Origin: Luteococcus sp038433155
GTDB taxonomy: Bacteria > Actinomycetota > Actinomycetes > Propionibacteriales > Propionibacteriaceae
Assembly: GCF_038433155.1 (NCBI RefSeq)
Contig: NZ_JBCDMW010000001.1
Span: 22,521-86,520 of the forward strand
DNA length: 64,000 nucleotides
Reading direction: 5' to 3'
Shown here: positions 1-8,546 of the stretch, one piece after another
How the letters are laid out: the number at the start of each line of letters is the position of its first letter
Numbering within the stretch: the stretch's first letter is position 1
Position numbers and translations under genes: made by a program
Notes under the pieces: generated by a model
The model's input: only the letters and a program-made list of their open reading frames with translations
The model's database searches: none
What the model was told of the DNA's origin: nothing

Positions 1-1053
1 TGGCCCGGCCAGGTTCACCGCCAGCATCGGCAACGCGAACATCACCACCATCATCACGCCCATCGCCAGCTCATCAGCGGCCGCCCCGAGCAGCTTGCCC
101 AGCACCGAGGCCAGCAGGATGCCCGCCACCGCCAGCACGGCGCGCCAGCGCGAGGTGAGCGGCGCCTGCTGCCGGGTCCGGACCCCGAGCGGGGAGATCT
201 CCACCTTGCGCAGCCCGATCACCGAGCTGACCAGCGCCAGCGCCACGATCCCGAGGACCGCACCCACGACGGGCAACAGGCCCAGCCACATCCGGCCGGC
301 GCCGATTGCCGCGCCGTTGAAATGCAGCAGGCCGAAGACCGGCATCAGCGCCAGGTAGCCGATCACTCCGGCCAGCGCACCGGCCAGGGCCATGGCCCCG
401 GTCTCGGCCAGCGTGAGCAGCCGCAGGACCGACGAGGTGGCGCCAAGAAGCCGCAGAGAACTCAGGCGGGTGTCGCGGCGACGGGCGGACAGCCGGGCAG
501 CCGCCCCGGCCAGGGTCATCAGCGGGATCAGCAACAGCACCAGGGCCACCGCGGACAGGAAGCGGTACATCCCGGCCAGTTCACCCGTCGTGCCGAAGAA
601 GAAGTGCACCCCGCCCGCCACGGACAGGCTGAGGGTGCTGGCCACGGCCATGGCGGTGACGGGCAGCAGCCAGCTCGCCCGGTCCGTGATGGTGGGCCGG
701 CCCAGCAAGCCCAGCAGCTGCCGGGTGATCCCCACACCAGAGGCCCGTCGGGGCAGGATGGGGTCGCCGGGCGCCTCGATCGGGTCGCCGTGGGGGGTCT
801 CGACACGCTCGGACGCCGTGGTCACCACGCTCCCCGAGCCTGTCGATGGGTCCCCCGTCCTCGGTGGCCGCTCGGGATTGTTCTTCCCGCGTCGGATAGA
901 TCCGTCGCGGGATGACGAAACCCGAGCGCCGCCCGAGGGGTGCGCCTCCGACGCCGATCCCAGGGACTCGGCCGGCTCGGATGCCGTGGCCGGATACTGC
1001 GACCCCCACGGATCCATCGCGTCGGCCTCGGTCCACACCACCCGGGGACTCAT
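1..1053 (-). CDS. FtsX-type ABC transporter permease (partial, 3' end beyond window)
   Basis: The minus strand is open from an ATG at 1053 to the window edge (351 codons) and encodes hydrophobic membrane segments, for example residues around 'MYRFLSAVALVLLLIP' near 500-560 and a methionine/valine-rich helix at the very edge. The ATG overlaps the stop of the upstream ATPase gene (ATGA), so the two are translationally coupled and probably form one MacB/FtsX-like exporter. The first about 100 residues are a charged, low-complexity stretch that includes DNA belonging to two dispersed repeat families (796-930), which is unusual for a coding region; the membrane part begins about residue 125. The substrate cannot be told. 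An alternative start further in is possible, but the ATGA overlap favours this one. Confidence 0.8.
   Translation of the reverse strand, partial: MSPRVVWTEADAMDPWGSQYPATASEPAESLGSASEAHPSGGARVSSSRDGSIRRGKNNPERPPRTGDPSTGSGSVVTTASERVETPHGDPIEAPGDPILPRRASGVGITRQLLGLLGRPTITDRASWLLPVTAMAVASTLSLSVAGGVHFFFGTTGELAGMYRFLSAVALVLLLIPLMTLAGAAARLSARRRDTRLSSLRLLGATSSVLRLLTLAETGAMALAGALAGVIGYLALMPVFGLLHFNGAAIGAGRMWLGLLPVVGAVLGIVALALVSSVIGLRKVEISPLGVRTRQQAPLTSRWRAVLAVAGILLASVLGKLLGAAADELAMGVMMVVMFALPMLAVNLAGP
796..930. repeat. Two dispersed repeats lying inside the permease gene
   Basis: Bases 868-930 match, with few differences, the 54939-55002 intergenic palindrome (arms CGCTCGGG...CCCGAGCG around a CGACGGAT/ATCCGTCG core). 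Bases 796-856 match the CTCGACA-GCTCGG / CCGAGCCTGTCGA repeat that recurs at 49.6-49.9 kb, 30.0 kb and 22.9 kb. Both are read through in frame as part of the permease N-terminal linker (about residues 41-86). Seen directly by comparing the copies in this window. Confidence 0.75.
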
Positions 1054-1826
1054 GCCACACCCGCCAGGTTCGGGCGCAGCGCGTGACTGTCGCTGATGAT
1101 CTGGCCGTCCTGCAGCCGAACGATCCGGGAACACTGGGCGGCGACGTGCTCATCGTGGGTGACCATCACCAGGGTGCGGCCGCGGCCGACGGTGGCGTGC
1201 AGCAGCGCGCCCAGCACCTCGCCGGAGGTGTGCTGATCCAGCGCGCCGGTGGGTTCGTCGGCGAAGGTGATGCTGGCACCGGTGACCTGACTCCGGGCGA
1301 TGGCCACCCGTTGCACCTGGCCACCGGACATCTCGCCCAGCCGACGGCCCTCCAGACCGGCCAGCCCCAGGTGGGCCAGCCAGCCGACGGCCTGCGCCTC
1401 GGCGTCGTGCCGGGTCATCCCGGACAACATCAGCGGCAGGGCGGCATTCTCCAGAGCGGTCAGCTCGGGCAACAGCAGCCCTTGCTGGAAGACGAAACCG
1501 AAGGACTCGCGGCGCAGCCGGGCGCGCTCACCCTCGTCGAGTTGGTCAATCTGGGCACTCTCCCGCGGGGTGGACAGGCTGATCCGGCCGGAATCGGCGG
1601 GCAGGATCCCCGCCAGACAGTGCAGCAGGGTGGTCTTCCCGGAGCCCGACGGGCCCATCACCGCCATGGACTCGCCCAGCCGGATGGCCAGGTTCACCCC
1701 ACCCAGGGCGACGGTGGGGCCATAGGTCTTGGTCAGCCCGGTGGCGATCATCACGGCCCGCTCATGGCTGTGGCTCGGGATCGTCGGTGAGGCCGACGGA
1801 TGCTGGTTGACAAGCTGGTTCATCAT
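1050..1826 (-). CDS. ABC transporter ATP-binding protein (MacB/LolD type)
   Basis: About 258 residues. The Walker A motif GPSGSGKT, a Q-loop near 'FVFQQGLLLPELT', the signature MSGGQVQR and a Walker B ending in ADEPTGALD, followed by an H-loop in 'VMVTHDEHVA', make a complete nucleotide-binding domain. The 'EPTGALD' text is typical of the MacB/LolD/FtsE family, which drives FtsX-type permeases, and such a permease follows with a 4-base overlap. Two ATGs at 1826 and 1823 are the best starts; an upstream ATG at 1904 would add a tail without family similarity. Cytoplasmic, partner of the next gene. Exports an unknown substrate. Confidence 0.88.
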   Translation of the reverse strand: MMNQLVNQHPSASPTIPSHSHERAVMIATGLTKTYGPTVALGGVNLAIRLGESMAVMGPSGSGKTTLLHCLAGILPADSGRISLSTPRESAQIDQLDEGERARLRRESFGFVFQQGLLLPELTALENAALPLMLSGMTRHDAEAQAVGWLAHLGLAGLEGRRLGEMSGGQVQRVAIARSQVTGASITFADEPTGALDQHTSGEVLGALLHATVGRGRTLVMVTHDEHVAAQCSRIVRLQDGQIISDSHALRPNLAGVA

Positions 1827-1970
1827 GGCCACCAGCCTTTCCGGGGGGAGCCTCAGCGGGCGTCGGTCCGTCGGATGGTTCGCTGAGGACACCACTGGGT
1901 CCACGGCATGAGAACCACATCACTCCTAAGCTGTCCCAGTACGTAGAATTCACCACCCGAAAGGCAACAC

Positions 1971-2534
1971 ATGAGCGAGCAGGGCAACTCCAACGCGAAC
2001 CAGAACCCGTGGGAAGGACCCCAGAATCCCGGGAACCCCCAGGGCAGCTGGGGCCAGCCGTCGCAGCCCGCCCAGCCCTCACAGCCAGCTCAGCCGTACC
2101 AGCCCTATGGGGCGCCGTCGGCCTCGGATCCCTACAGCATGCCGCAGGCGTCGCAGCCCTACGCCGCGCCGCAGATGTCCGGCCAGCAGCCGACGAACCA
2201 GCCCAGCGGAGACCTCGGCAGCGAGGCGAAGGGCCTGATCGGATCGCTGTTCGACTTCAGCTTCCGGCACTACGCCACGCCCAAGATCGTGCGGATCGCC
2301 TACATCCTGTCCACCGTGCTGATCGGCCTGATGGTGCTGGGCATGATCATCGCCGCCTTCGGCCTGATGAGCGACGACCAGGCCGGGATGGGCCTCCTGA
2401 CGCTGATCGCCACCCCGCTGGTGGCGCTGTTCTACCTGGCCATGGTGCGGATGTCCATGGAGATGTACGTCGCGCTGACCCGGATGGCCGAGGACCTCGG
2501 CCACCTGCGGCAGGAACTGCGCGAGCGTCGCTGA
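1971..2534 (+). CDS. DUF4282 domain membrane protein
   Basis: 187 residues. An N-terminal tail of about 75 residues is rich in Q, P, S and Y with QPSQPAQP-type repeats. It is followed by two predicted membrane helices (around 'IAYILSTVLIGLMVLGMIIAAFGLM' and 'LLTLIATPLVALFYLAMVRMSMEMYVALTRM') and a charged C-terminus. The order and the 'MSMEMYVALTRMAEDL' end are typical of DUF4282 proteins of actinobacteria. Function unknown. The gene stands alone with a purine-rich site (AAAGG) before the ATG and a hairpin after the stop. Transcribed divergently from the ABC exporter operon. Confidence 0.85.
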   Translation: MSEQGNSNANQNPWEGPQNPGNPQGSWGQPSQPAQPSQPAQPYQPYGAPSASDPYSMPQASQPYAAPQMSGQQPTNQPSGDLGSEAKGLIGSLFDFSFRHYATPKIVRIAYILSTVLIGLMVLGMIIAAFGLMSDDQAGMGLLTLIATPLVALFYLAMVRMSMEMYVALTRMAEDLGHLRQELRERR

Positions 2535-2560
2535 CCCCCCCCAGCGCCCCTGACCACACC

Positions 2561-2600
2561 TCCACCCGCGGAATGAGGACACCCCCACTCCGCGGGTGGA
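2561..2600. terminator. Hairpin after the DUF4282 gene
   Basis: Perfect 12-base arms TCCACCCGCGGA / TCCGCGGGTGGA with a 16-base loop, 27 bases after the stop and 37 bases before the histidine-kinase start. There is no T-run, as is usual in very GC-rich genomes. It could also be an operator of the kinase promoter that follows. Confidence 0.6.
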
Positions 2601-2636
2601 CGCATTCTGTCAGTGGCTGCTTCTAGGCTGGGCACC

Positions 2637-4076
2637 ATGCCAGTCACCTCCACCCCCGGCCTGCGCCGGTTCAAGCCCCGGTGGGGCGACGTCGTGCTGG
2701 CCGGATTCCTCTGGTTCCTCAGCATGGCGGGGCTGGGCGACAGCTCCCTCACTGGGCGGGGTGGCTTTCTGCTGCCCTTCTTGTGGAGCCTGGGTTACAC
2801 CCTGCCCCTGGTCTGGCGACGAACCTTCCCGGTGGTTGCGACGCTGGCCCTGCTCCCCGCCCATCTGCTGCAGGTTGCCCTGAACGACGTGCCGATCCCC
2901 GGCAATGTGGTGGTGCCGGTCATGATCTACGCCGTGGCCCGCTACGGCGAGCAGACCTGGGCCAAACGCTGCCTGTGGCTGGCGGTGGCCGGCAGCCTGC
3001 TGGCCGGGTTGGACTGGGGCTGGAATGTCAGCTGGGGCAGCAACGCCCTACTGGACAACACCGTCCGGGTACTGGGCAATGCCATCGCCTGTCTGGCCGT
3101 GGTGCTGGCCTGCTGGTTCGCCGGCCAGTGGGCCCGCCAGCGGGACCTCACCACCCAGTCCTGGAAGGAACGGGCCGAAGCGCTGGAGCGGGAGCGGGCG
3201 CAGGGCCGGGCGCTGGTGGCGCAGGAGGAGCGCAACCGCCTGGCGCGGGAGATGCATGACATCGTGGCCCACTCGCTGAGCGTGATCGTGGTGCAGTCCG
3301 ACGGGGCCGGATACCTGGCCTCGCATTCCGAGCTGGGGGATCCGGAGGCCCGCCTGGCGCAGGTGACCAAGGCCATCGAGACCATCGGCCAGACCGCCCG
3401 CACCGCCCTGGGTGAGACCCGACGGTTGGTAGGGGTGCTGCGGCAGGAGGACGAGGAGATGGAACTGGCGCCCTCGGCCACCATCGACCAGATCGGTGAA
3501 CTGGTGGAGCAGCTGCGCGCCGCCGGGATCCCCGCCACCTTCCGGGTGCTCGGCGACGAGGGCTCCCACGGCCCCTTCTCCGAGGGCGCCCAGATGGCGG
3601 TCTACCGAGTGGTGCAGGAATCCCTCACCAATGTGATGAAGCACGCGGGCGCCGGTGCCACCGTCGACGTCACGCTCACCCACGGCCGCGACGGTTTGAG
3701 CGTCCGGGTAGCCGACACCGGCTCCGGCCCCACCGGCACCGACGGGCTGGGCCATGGTCTGGTCGGGATGCGGGAGCGGATGGCCGCCTGGGGTGGCCAG
3801 CTCAACGCCGGGCCCCGACGCGGAGGCGGCTTCGAGGTCTTCGCCACCCTGCCGGCCCAACCGGGGCCACCACCAGCCAGCGCCACCGCGCCGGCCCCAC
3901 CACCCGTCGGACCCGTCACAGCCGGCCCGGCGCCCACCACACAGACCAGACCAGGCCCGGGACCCACCGGAGCCATGGCGCCCGGACCCACACCCACCAC
4001 GCAGCAAGGGCCCGCCCCCGCCCCGGCGTCCATCACCCGACCCGCCAGTCACCCACCCGAGAGGACCCTGCCATGA
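2637..4076 (+). CDS. NarL-type sensor histidine kinase
   Basis: 479 residues. There are about five membrane helices in residues 20-165, a short coiled coil, then a dimerisation/phosphoacceptor box 'REMHDIVAHSLSV' with phosphoacceptor His207, and an HATPase domain with the N-box 'VVQESLTNVMKHA' and G-box 'GHGLVGMRER'. This is the HisKA_3 class that pairs with LuxR-type regulators. The last about 85 residues are a proline/alanine/threonine-rich tail not found in the paralogue at 35.2 kb. Start chosen at the ATG 6 bases after a TTCTAGGCT -10 element, consistent with a leaderless transcript. Stop overlaps the regulator start (ATGA). Signal unknown. Confidence 0.9.
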   Translation: MPVTSTPGLRRFKPRWGDVVLAGFLWFLSMAGLGDSSLTGRGGFLLPFLWSLGYTLPLVWRRTFPVVATLALLPAHLLQVALNDVPIPGNVVVPVMIYAVARYGEQTWAKRCLWLAVAGSLLAGLDWGWNVSWGSNALLDNTVRVLGNAIACLAVVLACWFAGQWARQRDLTTQSWKERAEALERERAQGRALVAQEERNRLAREMHDIVAHSLSVIVVQSDGAGYLASHSELGDPEARLAQVTKAIETIGQTARTALGETRRLVGVLRQEDEEMELAPSATIDQIGELVEQLRAAGIPATFRVLGDEGSHGPFSEGAQMAVYRVVQESLTNVMKHAGAGATVDVTLTHGRDGLSVRVADTGSGPTGTDGLGHGLVGMRERMAAWGGQLNAGPRRGGGFEVFATLPAQPGPPPASATAPAPPPVGPVTAGPAPTTQTRPGPGPTGAMAPGPTPTTQQGPAPAPASITRPASHPPERTLP

Positions 4077-4801
4077 CCGTGCCCCCCGTCCATGGAATGC
4101 CGCCCCAGGCCGAAGGCCAGATCCGGCTGCTGTTGGCCGACGACCAGGAGATGGTGCGCGCCGGTTTCCGGATGGTGCTGGACGCCCAGGCCGACATGAC
4201 GGTGGCCGGGGAGGTGGGCACCGGCGCCGAGGCGGTCCGGGTGGCGTCCGAGCTGACCCCCGACGTGGTGCTGATGGACATCCGGATGCCGGTGATGGAC
4301 GGCGTCGAGGCCACCCGGCAGATCACCGAGGCGCGCCAGGCCGCGGGCGCCGAGGCCCCCAAGGTGCTGGTGCTGACCACCTTTGACCTCGACGAATACG
4401 TCTACGCCGCCCTCAAGGCGGGGGCCGCCGGCTTCCTGTTGAAGGACGCGGGCCCGGCGGAGCTGTTGGCGGCCATCCGGGCGGTGCACTCCGGGGAGTC
4501 GGTGGTGGCACCGTCGGCCACCCGTCGGCTGCTGGAGCGCTTCCTCCCGTCGCTGCCCTCGGGGCCGGCCGAGCAGCGCACCGCCGAGGAACGCTTGGGC
4601 GTGCTCACCGAGCGGGAGCGCGAGGTGCTGACCGAGGTGGGGCGTGGCCTGACCAACCAGGAGATTGCGGGCAAGCTCTTCCTGGCGGAGGCGACGGTGA
4701 AGACCCACATCGGCCACATCCTGGCCAAGCTGAACCTGCGGGACCGGATCCAGATGGTGGTGCTCGCCTATGACACCGGGTTGGTCAAGCCTCAACCGTG
4801 A
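4073..4801 (+). CDS. LuxR/NarL-family response regulator
   Basis: 242 residues. The receiver domain has the acidic pair DD23-24, phosphoacceptor Asp69 in 'VVLMDIRMPVMDG', and the conserved Lys in 'FLLKDA'. The C-terminal LuxR helix-turn-helix contains 'LTEREREVLTEVGRGLTNQEIAGKLFLAEATVKTHIGHILAKL'. It overlaps the kinase stop by four bases, so the two form a co-translated two-component system. The 'KVLVLTTFDLDEYVYAALKAGA' block is nearly identical to that in the regulator at 36.4 kb, so the two systems are paralogues. Targets unknown; the adjacent ABC exporter or small exported peptide are possibilities. Confidence 0.93.
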   Translation: MTVPPVHGMPPQAEGQIRLLLADDQEMVRAGFRMVLDAQADMTVAGEVGTGAEAVRVASELTPDVVLMDIRMPVMDGVEATRQITEARQAAGAEAPKVLVLTTFDLDEYVYAALKAGAAGFLLKDAGPAELLAAIRAVHSGESVVAPSATRRLLERFLPSLPSGPAEQRTAEERLGVLTEREREVLTEVGRGLTNQEIAGKLFLAEATVKTHIGHILAKLNLRDRIQMVVLAYDTGLVKPQP

Positions 4802-4851
4802 GCTGACCTTCAGGGTGTTCTTGGCCCCGCGGGTTGCCTAACGTCGGGGAC

Positions 4852-5034
4852 ATGATGAAAAACGCCGCAAAGTTCTGTGCCAGTTCAATTTCCGCGCTTG
4901 CTCTCGGCGGCCTCGTGGCCGTCGTGCCGGCCCAGGCAGCGACTCCGGTTGCCTCCTCCCAGACCACCGTCGTCATCCAGCAGGGCATCCCGCTCCAGAC
5001 CCAGGGACGCACCCGAATCATCTGGATCGCGTGA
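4852..5034 (+). CDS. Small exported peptide of unknown function
   Basis: About 60 residues from ATGATG at 4852. The first about 35 residues are a convincing Sec signal peptide (KNAAK, a hydrophobic core with 'ALALGGLVAVV', cleavage near 'AQAA'). That leaves a mature peptide of only about 27 residues, rich in Q, T and V, ending in 'TRIIWIA'. A TAACGT -10 element lies about 13 bases upstream, which suggests leaderless translation. Two hairpins follow. No family recognised. It sits directly after the two-component operon, so it might be a target or a signal, but this is a guess. Confidence 0.55.
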   Translation: MMKNAAKFCASSISALALGGLVAVVPAQAATPVASSQTTVVIQQGIPLQTQGRTRIIWIA

Positions 5035-5040
5035 ACCCCG

Positions 5041-5137
5041 GCGGTACTTCCCCCGAGTACCGCAGGGGCCACGCGCCAGATCTCCACAGTCCAGAAACCG
5101 GATCGCTCGGCACCCCCGTGGGTGCCGGGCGATCCGG
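5041..5137. terminator. Two consecutive hairpins after the small peptide gene
   Basis: The first is GCGGTACT/AGTACCGC at 5041-5063. The second has 18-base arms with one mismatch, CCGGATCGCTCGGCACCC with its complement at 5120-5137 and a 4-base loop. They lie between convergent genes, so they probably terminate both directions. Confidence 0.65.
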
Positions 5138-5224
5138 CGTTCTGCGCGGTGAACGTGACTCCGACCGGCCCAGTCACGCTCACCGCGGCTGAGCTCGTCG
5201 AAGCGCCCTGATCCCGTCGAAGGG

Positions 5225-7504
5225 TCAGTTCCCGGAGCCGTACTCCGCGACGGCCTGCACCGCCAGGTCGGGCTGGTCGCTGAAGACGTGGTCCATCCCG
5301 GCGGCCAGGAAGGCCTTGACCTCAGCCTTCATGTCACCGATGTCGGCCGGATTGGCGCTGCTGCGGTACTCCTTGGGCAGGAAGGAGTTCTCCGCCCGGA
5401 AGGTCCAGCCGGTCACCTCCAGGCCCACGGCGTGGGCATTCTTGATGGCGTCGGTGGGCTTGCCCAGCGAGCCGTCGGCGTTGCGCGGGATCATCACGTT
5501 CTTGCACAGGCCGACGCTGTCCGCGTACTTGGCGATCTTCTTCATGCCCGACGGGGTCACCATGTCCTTGTAGGTGGTGGTGTTCCCCGCGGCCTTCAGG
5601 TCCGCCGGGGCGCCGGAGCAGTCGACCAGCTGCACCAACTGCACCTTGGTCAGCTGGTTCAGTTCCTTGAGGTTGCCCACCTCGAAGCTCTGGATCATCA
5701 CCGGTGAGTTCTTCCTGCCATAGCCATTGGCCTCCAGCACCTTGACGGTGCCCTCCTCCTGGCTCAGGCCGATGGAGTCGAAGTAGCTGCCGTGCTTGAT
5801 CTCCGGGATCACGCCGACGGGCTTGCCACTGCAGGTCCTGGAGCGACGGGCCAGGTCCACCACCTCGTCGAAGGTGGGCACCTGGTACAGGCCGTCGAAC
5901 TTGGTGTTCTGAGGACGCAGCTCGGGCAGCCGCTCCTTGGCACGCAGGCTGCGCAGCTCCGCCAGGGTGAAGTCCTCGGTGAACCAGCCGGTCAGCTTGC
6001 TGCCGTCGATGGTCTTGGTGGTCTTGCGGTCCGCGAACTCGGGGCGGGTCGCCACGTCGGTGGTGCCGCTGATCTCGTTCTCGTGCCGGTCAACCAGCAC
6101 GCCGTCCTTGGTGCTGACCAGATCCGGCTCGATGTAGTCGGCGCACTGGTTGATGGCCTCCTCATAGGCGGCCAGGGTGTGCTCCGGGCGGTAGCCGGAG
6201 GCGCCACGGTGGGAGAAGACCGTGTGCTGCGGATTGGCCGCGGGCACCTTCTTCTTGGCCAGGTCGACGATGATCATCTCGGTGTTGTCCGGGCTGCCGG
6301 GCTTGCGCGCATCATTGCCGGGGTAGTTGTTGTCGTCGGCAACCAGCAGCCGGCCGTCCTTGAGCCGGACCACGGTCTCGACGCTCTGGAAGGGGAACTG
6401 GAAGGTCTTGTCCACGCCGTAGCCCGGGTCGTTCTTGATCCCGATCCCGGCCGGGTTGTCGATCTTCAGCAGGTCGACGACCAGCTTCTTGGCCAAGAAG
6501 CCATCCTTCTCCTGCTTGTTCAGGTTGATCTCGTAGATCCGCTTGGTGACGGACTTGGCGCCCCAGAAGTCGTCGCGCTCGACGACCAGCATCCTCTTGC
6601 CGTCGGTCATGAAGGCGTCGCCCACCAGGTTGTCATCGGTGTCCGACTGGTACTTCCAGGTGCGGCCCGTGTACTTGTTGGTGCGGGTGTCGAACTGGCT
6701 GATGACGCGGGTGCGCTTGTCGTCGCCGTTCAGGTAGCCCTCGAGGATCGGGTAGAGGTAGCGGCCGTTCTGGCTGGCGGCCATCGCCTCGAAGCCCTTG
6801 GAATTGCGCAGGTTCGCGGTCTCGCCCTTGGCCAGGTCGGGGCTCGACGGGCTCTTCACGCCGGGCATCGGGACCGGCTTGCTCAGCAGCACGCCGTCGG
6901 CGCTGAAGTGCAGCAGGTAGGGGCCGAACTCCTCACCAATCCAGAAGCTGCCGTCCTTGGCCACCACCAGCGATTCGACGTCGAAGTCCGCTCCGGTGAG
7001 GTTGCGCTGCCTGGTGTGCTCATTGGTGATCTTGAAGCCGGCATTGTGGTTGGGGTCGCGCAGCTGGACGAACTTCTGCACCTTGATGGTGCCCTTGCCG
7101 CCGTCGGCGGTCTCCCAGCGCGGCTTGACCTGGTAGATCCGCAGCAGGAAGTCGTCGGAATTGGCCTTGGCGCCAAAGCCATTGTCCGGCAGGCCCCAGT
7201 AGGAACCGTTGCCGATCTCCGCCATCGCGGAGAAGCCGGGGATCACCTGGCCGGGGAAGGGCCCCTTGCGGCCATTGGCCGGGGTCACCTTGGCGCCGGA
7301 TTCCGGCCCCTTGGCAACGTAGTCGGCGCTCAGCGAGGCGCGGGCGTCCAGGGTGGGGACGACGGTCTTGGTCGTCTTGACGGCCTTCGGCGCCGGCTTG
7401 TCCGCGGGAGCGGCCTGCACGGGAGCGACGGCGGTCAGGGGCAGCACCAGCGCGGCCGTGCCCAGGGCGACGGCGGCGAGGCGCGAGATGTGTGGGGTAC
7501 GCAT
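5225..7504 (-). CDS. Secreted phytase-like esterase / glycerophosphodiester phosphodiesterase
   Basis: About 759 residues. A signal peptide (core 'LAAVALGTAALVLPLTAVAPVQA') is followed by a beta-propeller-type 'esterase-like activity of phytase' domain (about 60-420; 'GSYWGLPDNGFGAKANSDDFLLRIYQV', 'GADFDVESLVVAKDGSFWIGEEFGPYLLHF'). Next comes a GDPD barrel (about 430-755) with 'FSHRGASGYRPEHTLAAYEEAI', 'YIEPDLVSTKDGVLVDRHENEI' and 'IPEIKHG', carrying the expected His, Glu and Asp active-site residues. Both domains act on phosphoesters, so the protein probably releases phosphate or glycerol-phosphate outside the cell. The ATG at 7504 is preferred over a GTG three codons upstream. Confidence 0.85.
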   Translation of the reverse strand: MRTPHISRLAAVALGTAALVLPLTAVAPVQAAPADKPAPKAVKTTKTVVPTLDARASLSADYVAKGPESGAKVTPANGRKGPFPGQVIPGFSAMAEIGNGSYWGLPDNGFGAKANSDDFLLRIYQVKPRWETADGGKGTIKVQKFVQLRDPNHNAGFKITNEHTRQRNLTGADFDVESLVVAKDGSFWIGEEFGPYLLHFSADGVLLSKPVPMPGVKSPSSPDLAKGETANLRNSKGFEAMAASQNGRYLYPILEGYLNGDDKRTRVISQFDTRTNKYTGRTWKYQSDTDDNLVGDAFMTDGKRMLVVERDDFWGAKSVTKRIYEINLNKQEKDGFLAKKLVVDLLKIDNPAGIGIKNDPGYGVDKTFQFPFQSVETVVRLKDGRLLVADDNNYPGNDARKPGSPDNTEMIIVDLAKKKVPAANPQHTVFSHRGASGYRPEHTLAAYEEAINQCADYIEPDLVSTKDGVLVDRHENEISGTTDVATRPEFADRKTTKTIDGSKLTGWFTEDFTLAELRSLRAKERLPELRPQNTKFDGLYQVPTFDEVVDLARRSRTCSGKPVGVIPEIKHGSYFDSIGLSQEEGTVKVLEANGYGRKNSPVMIQSFEVGNLKELNQLTKVQLVQLVDCSGAPADLKAAGNTTTYKDMVTPSGMKKIAKYADSVGLCKNVMIPRNADGSLGKPTDAIKNAHAVGLEVTGWTFRAENSFLPKEYRSSANPADIGDMKAEVKAFLAAGMDHVFSDQPDLAVQAVAEYGSGN

Positions 7505-7617
7505 GGTGCCCACCCAAGCGGGTTCGGGAGAGCTTCAGATGAGGATTTGGTGAGCCGTGGGTGAACAACAGCAGTCCGGAACGGGGCCCACAGGCCCCCA
7601 CCTGCGACCCCCATCTG

Positions 7618-7689
7618 CGACTGCGCAGCCGTTGGGTGTCGGGGCAGCCGCTGCATCAGCTGCCCGAAGAAGCAACGGCTGCGCAGTTG
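7618..7689. repeat. Dispersed palindrome, CTGCGCAGCCGTTG family (copy 1)
   Basis: Two arms of about 31 bases (7618-7648 and 7659-7689) are inverted copies of each other with about six mismatches; both contain CTGCGCAGCCGTTG. The same element recurs at 25036-25110. It lies between two genes transcribed in the same direction and may act as a terminator-like structure. Confidence 0.7.
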
Positions 7690-7766
7690 AGGGGGCGACG
7701 GAGGGGCCATGGCGGTGGAGCGTGACCTGGTGGAGCCAGACATGAGGGGACCACAGCGGTGTGGGG

Positions 7767-8546
7767 TCAGCCGAGCGGCTGGCAGCGCGGGCACCACCAG
7801 CTCAGCCGCTCCTGGGTGTCCGGTCCGAACTCCTCGCACTGGATCCGGGTGCGGCAGCGGGGGCACGGCTTCCCGGCGCGGCCGTAGACCCACCGCCCGT
7901 CGCGGCCCGAGGCGGTGGGCACCCGCTTCACCTTGCTGGCCGCCAGCAGCCGCTGGGCCGTCCGGACCAGCCCGAGGAGGTCCGGGACGTCGGCCACCGG
8001 TGTGCGGGGGTTGACCCGCTGGTGGAAGAGCGATTCGGCCCGGTAGATGGTGCCGATCCCGGCCAGATTGCGCTGGTCCAGCAGCGCCTCCCCGATGGTC
8101 CGGCCGGGCTCGCGCAGCAGGTTGGCGACGGCGACCTGCTCGTCCCAGTCCGGCCCCAGCAGGTCGGGCCCCAGATGCCCCACCACCTGGTCCTCGTGAT
8201 CCGTGCGCACCAGGTCGACCATTCCCAGCCGCAGCCCGACGGCCTGCTTCTGCTCGGTGGCCAGCAGGGCGCGCACCTCATGCGCCGGGCCGGGGGTGTG
8301 GGCGTCGGCGTCGACGATCCGCCAGGTGCCGTCCATCCGCAGGTGGGTGTGGATGGTCCATCCCCCGTCAAGCCTGGTGAGCTGGTGCTTGCCCCGGGGC
8401 AGCACCTCCAGCACCCGCTGCCCAACCAGGTCCCGCGCGGCCGCGGCCGCCGACGGCACGCGCAGTTCCACCCGGGTCAACACCCGGCCGGCCAGCGCCG
8501 CGTGCAGGGCCGCACACGAGCGTGCGACGGAATCACCTTCAGGCAT
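7767..8546 (-). CDS. Endonuclease VIII-like DNA glycosylase (Fpg/Nei family)
   Basis: 259 residues. It begins PEGDSV, with the catalytic N-terminal proline and Glu of Nei-type enzymes, then the conserved lysine in 'PRGKHQLTRL', the helix-two-turn-helix 'IGEALLDQRNLAGIGTIYRAESLF', and a C-terminal zinc finger with CPRC and CPRC pairs. The family excises oxidised pyrimidines and cleaves the abasic site. Its start overlaps the end of the next upstream gene (an AlkZ-like glycosylase) by 8 bases, so the two repair genes are probably made together. The actinobacterial Nei2 type fits best. Confidence 0.88.
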   Translation of the reverse strand: MPEGDSVARSCAALHAALAGRVLTRVELRVPSAAAAARDLVGQRVLEVLPRGKHQLTRLDGGWTIHTHLRMDGTWRIVDADAHTPGPAHEVRALLATEQKQAVGLRLGMVDLVRTDHEDQVVGHLGPDLLGPDWDEQVAVANLLREPGRTIGEALLDQRNLAGIGTIYRAESLFHQRVNPRTPVADVPDLLGLVRTAQRLLAASKVKRVPTASGRDGRWVYGRAGKPCPRCRTRIQCEEFGPDTQERLSWWCPRCQPLG

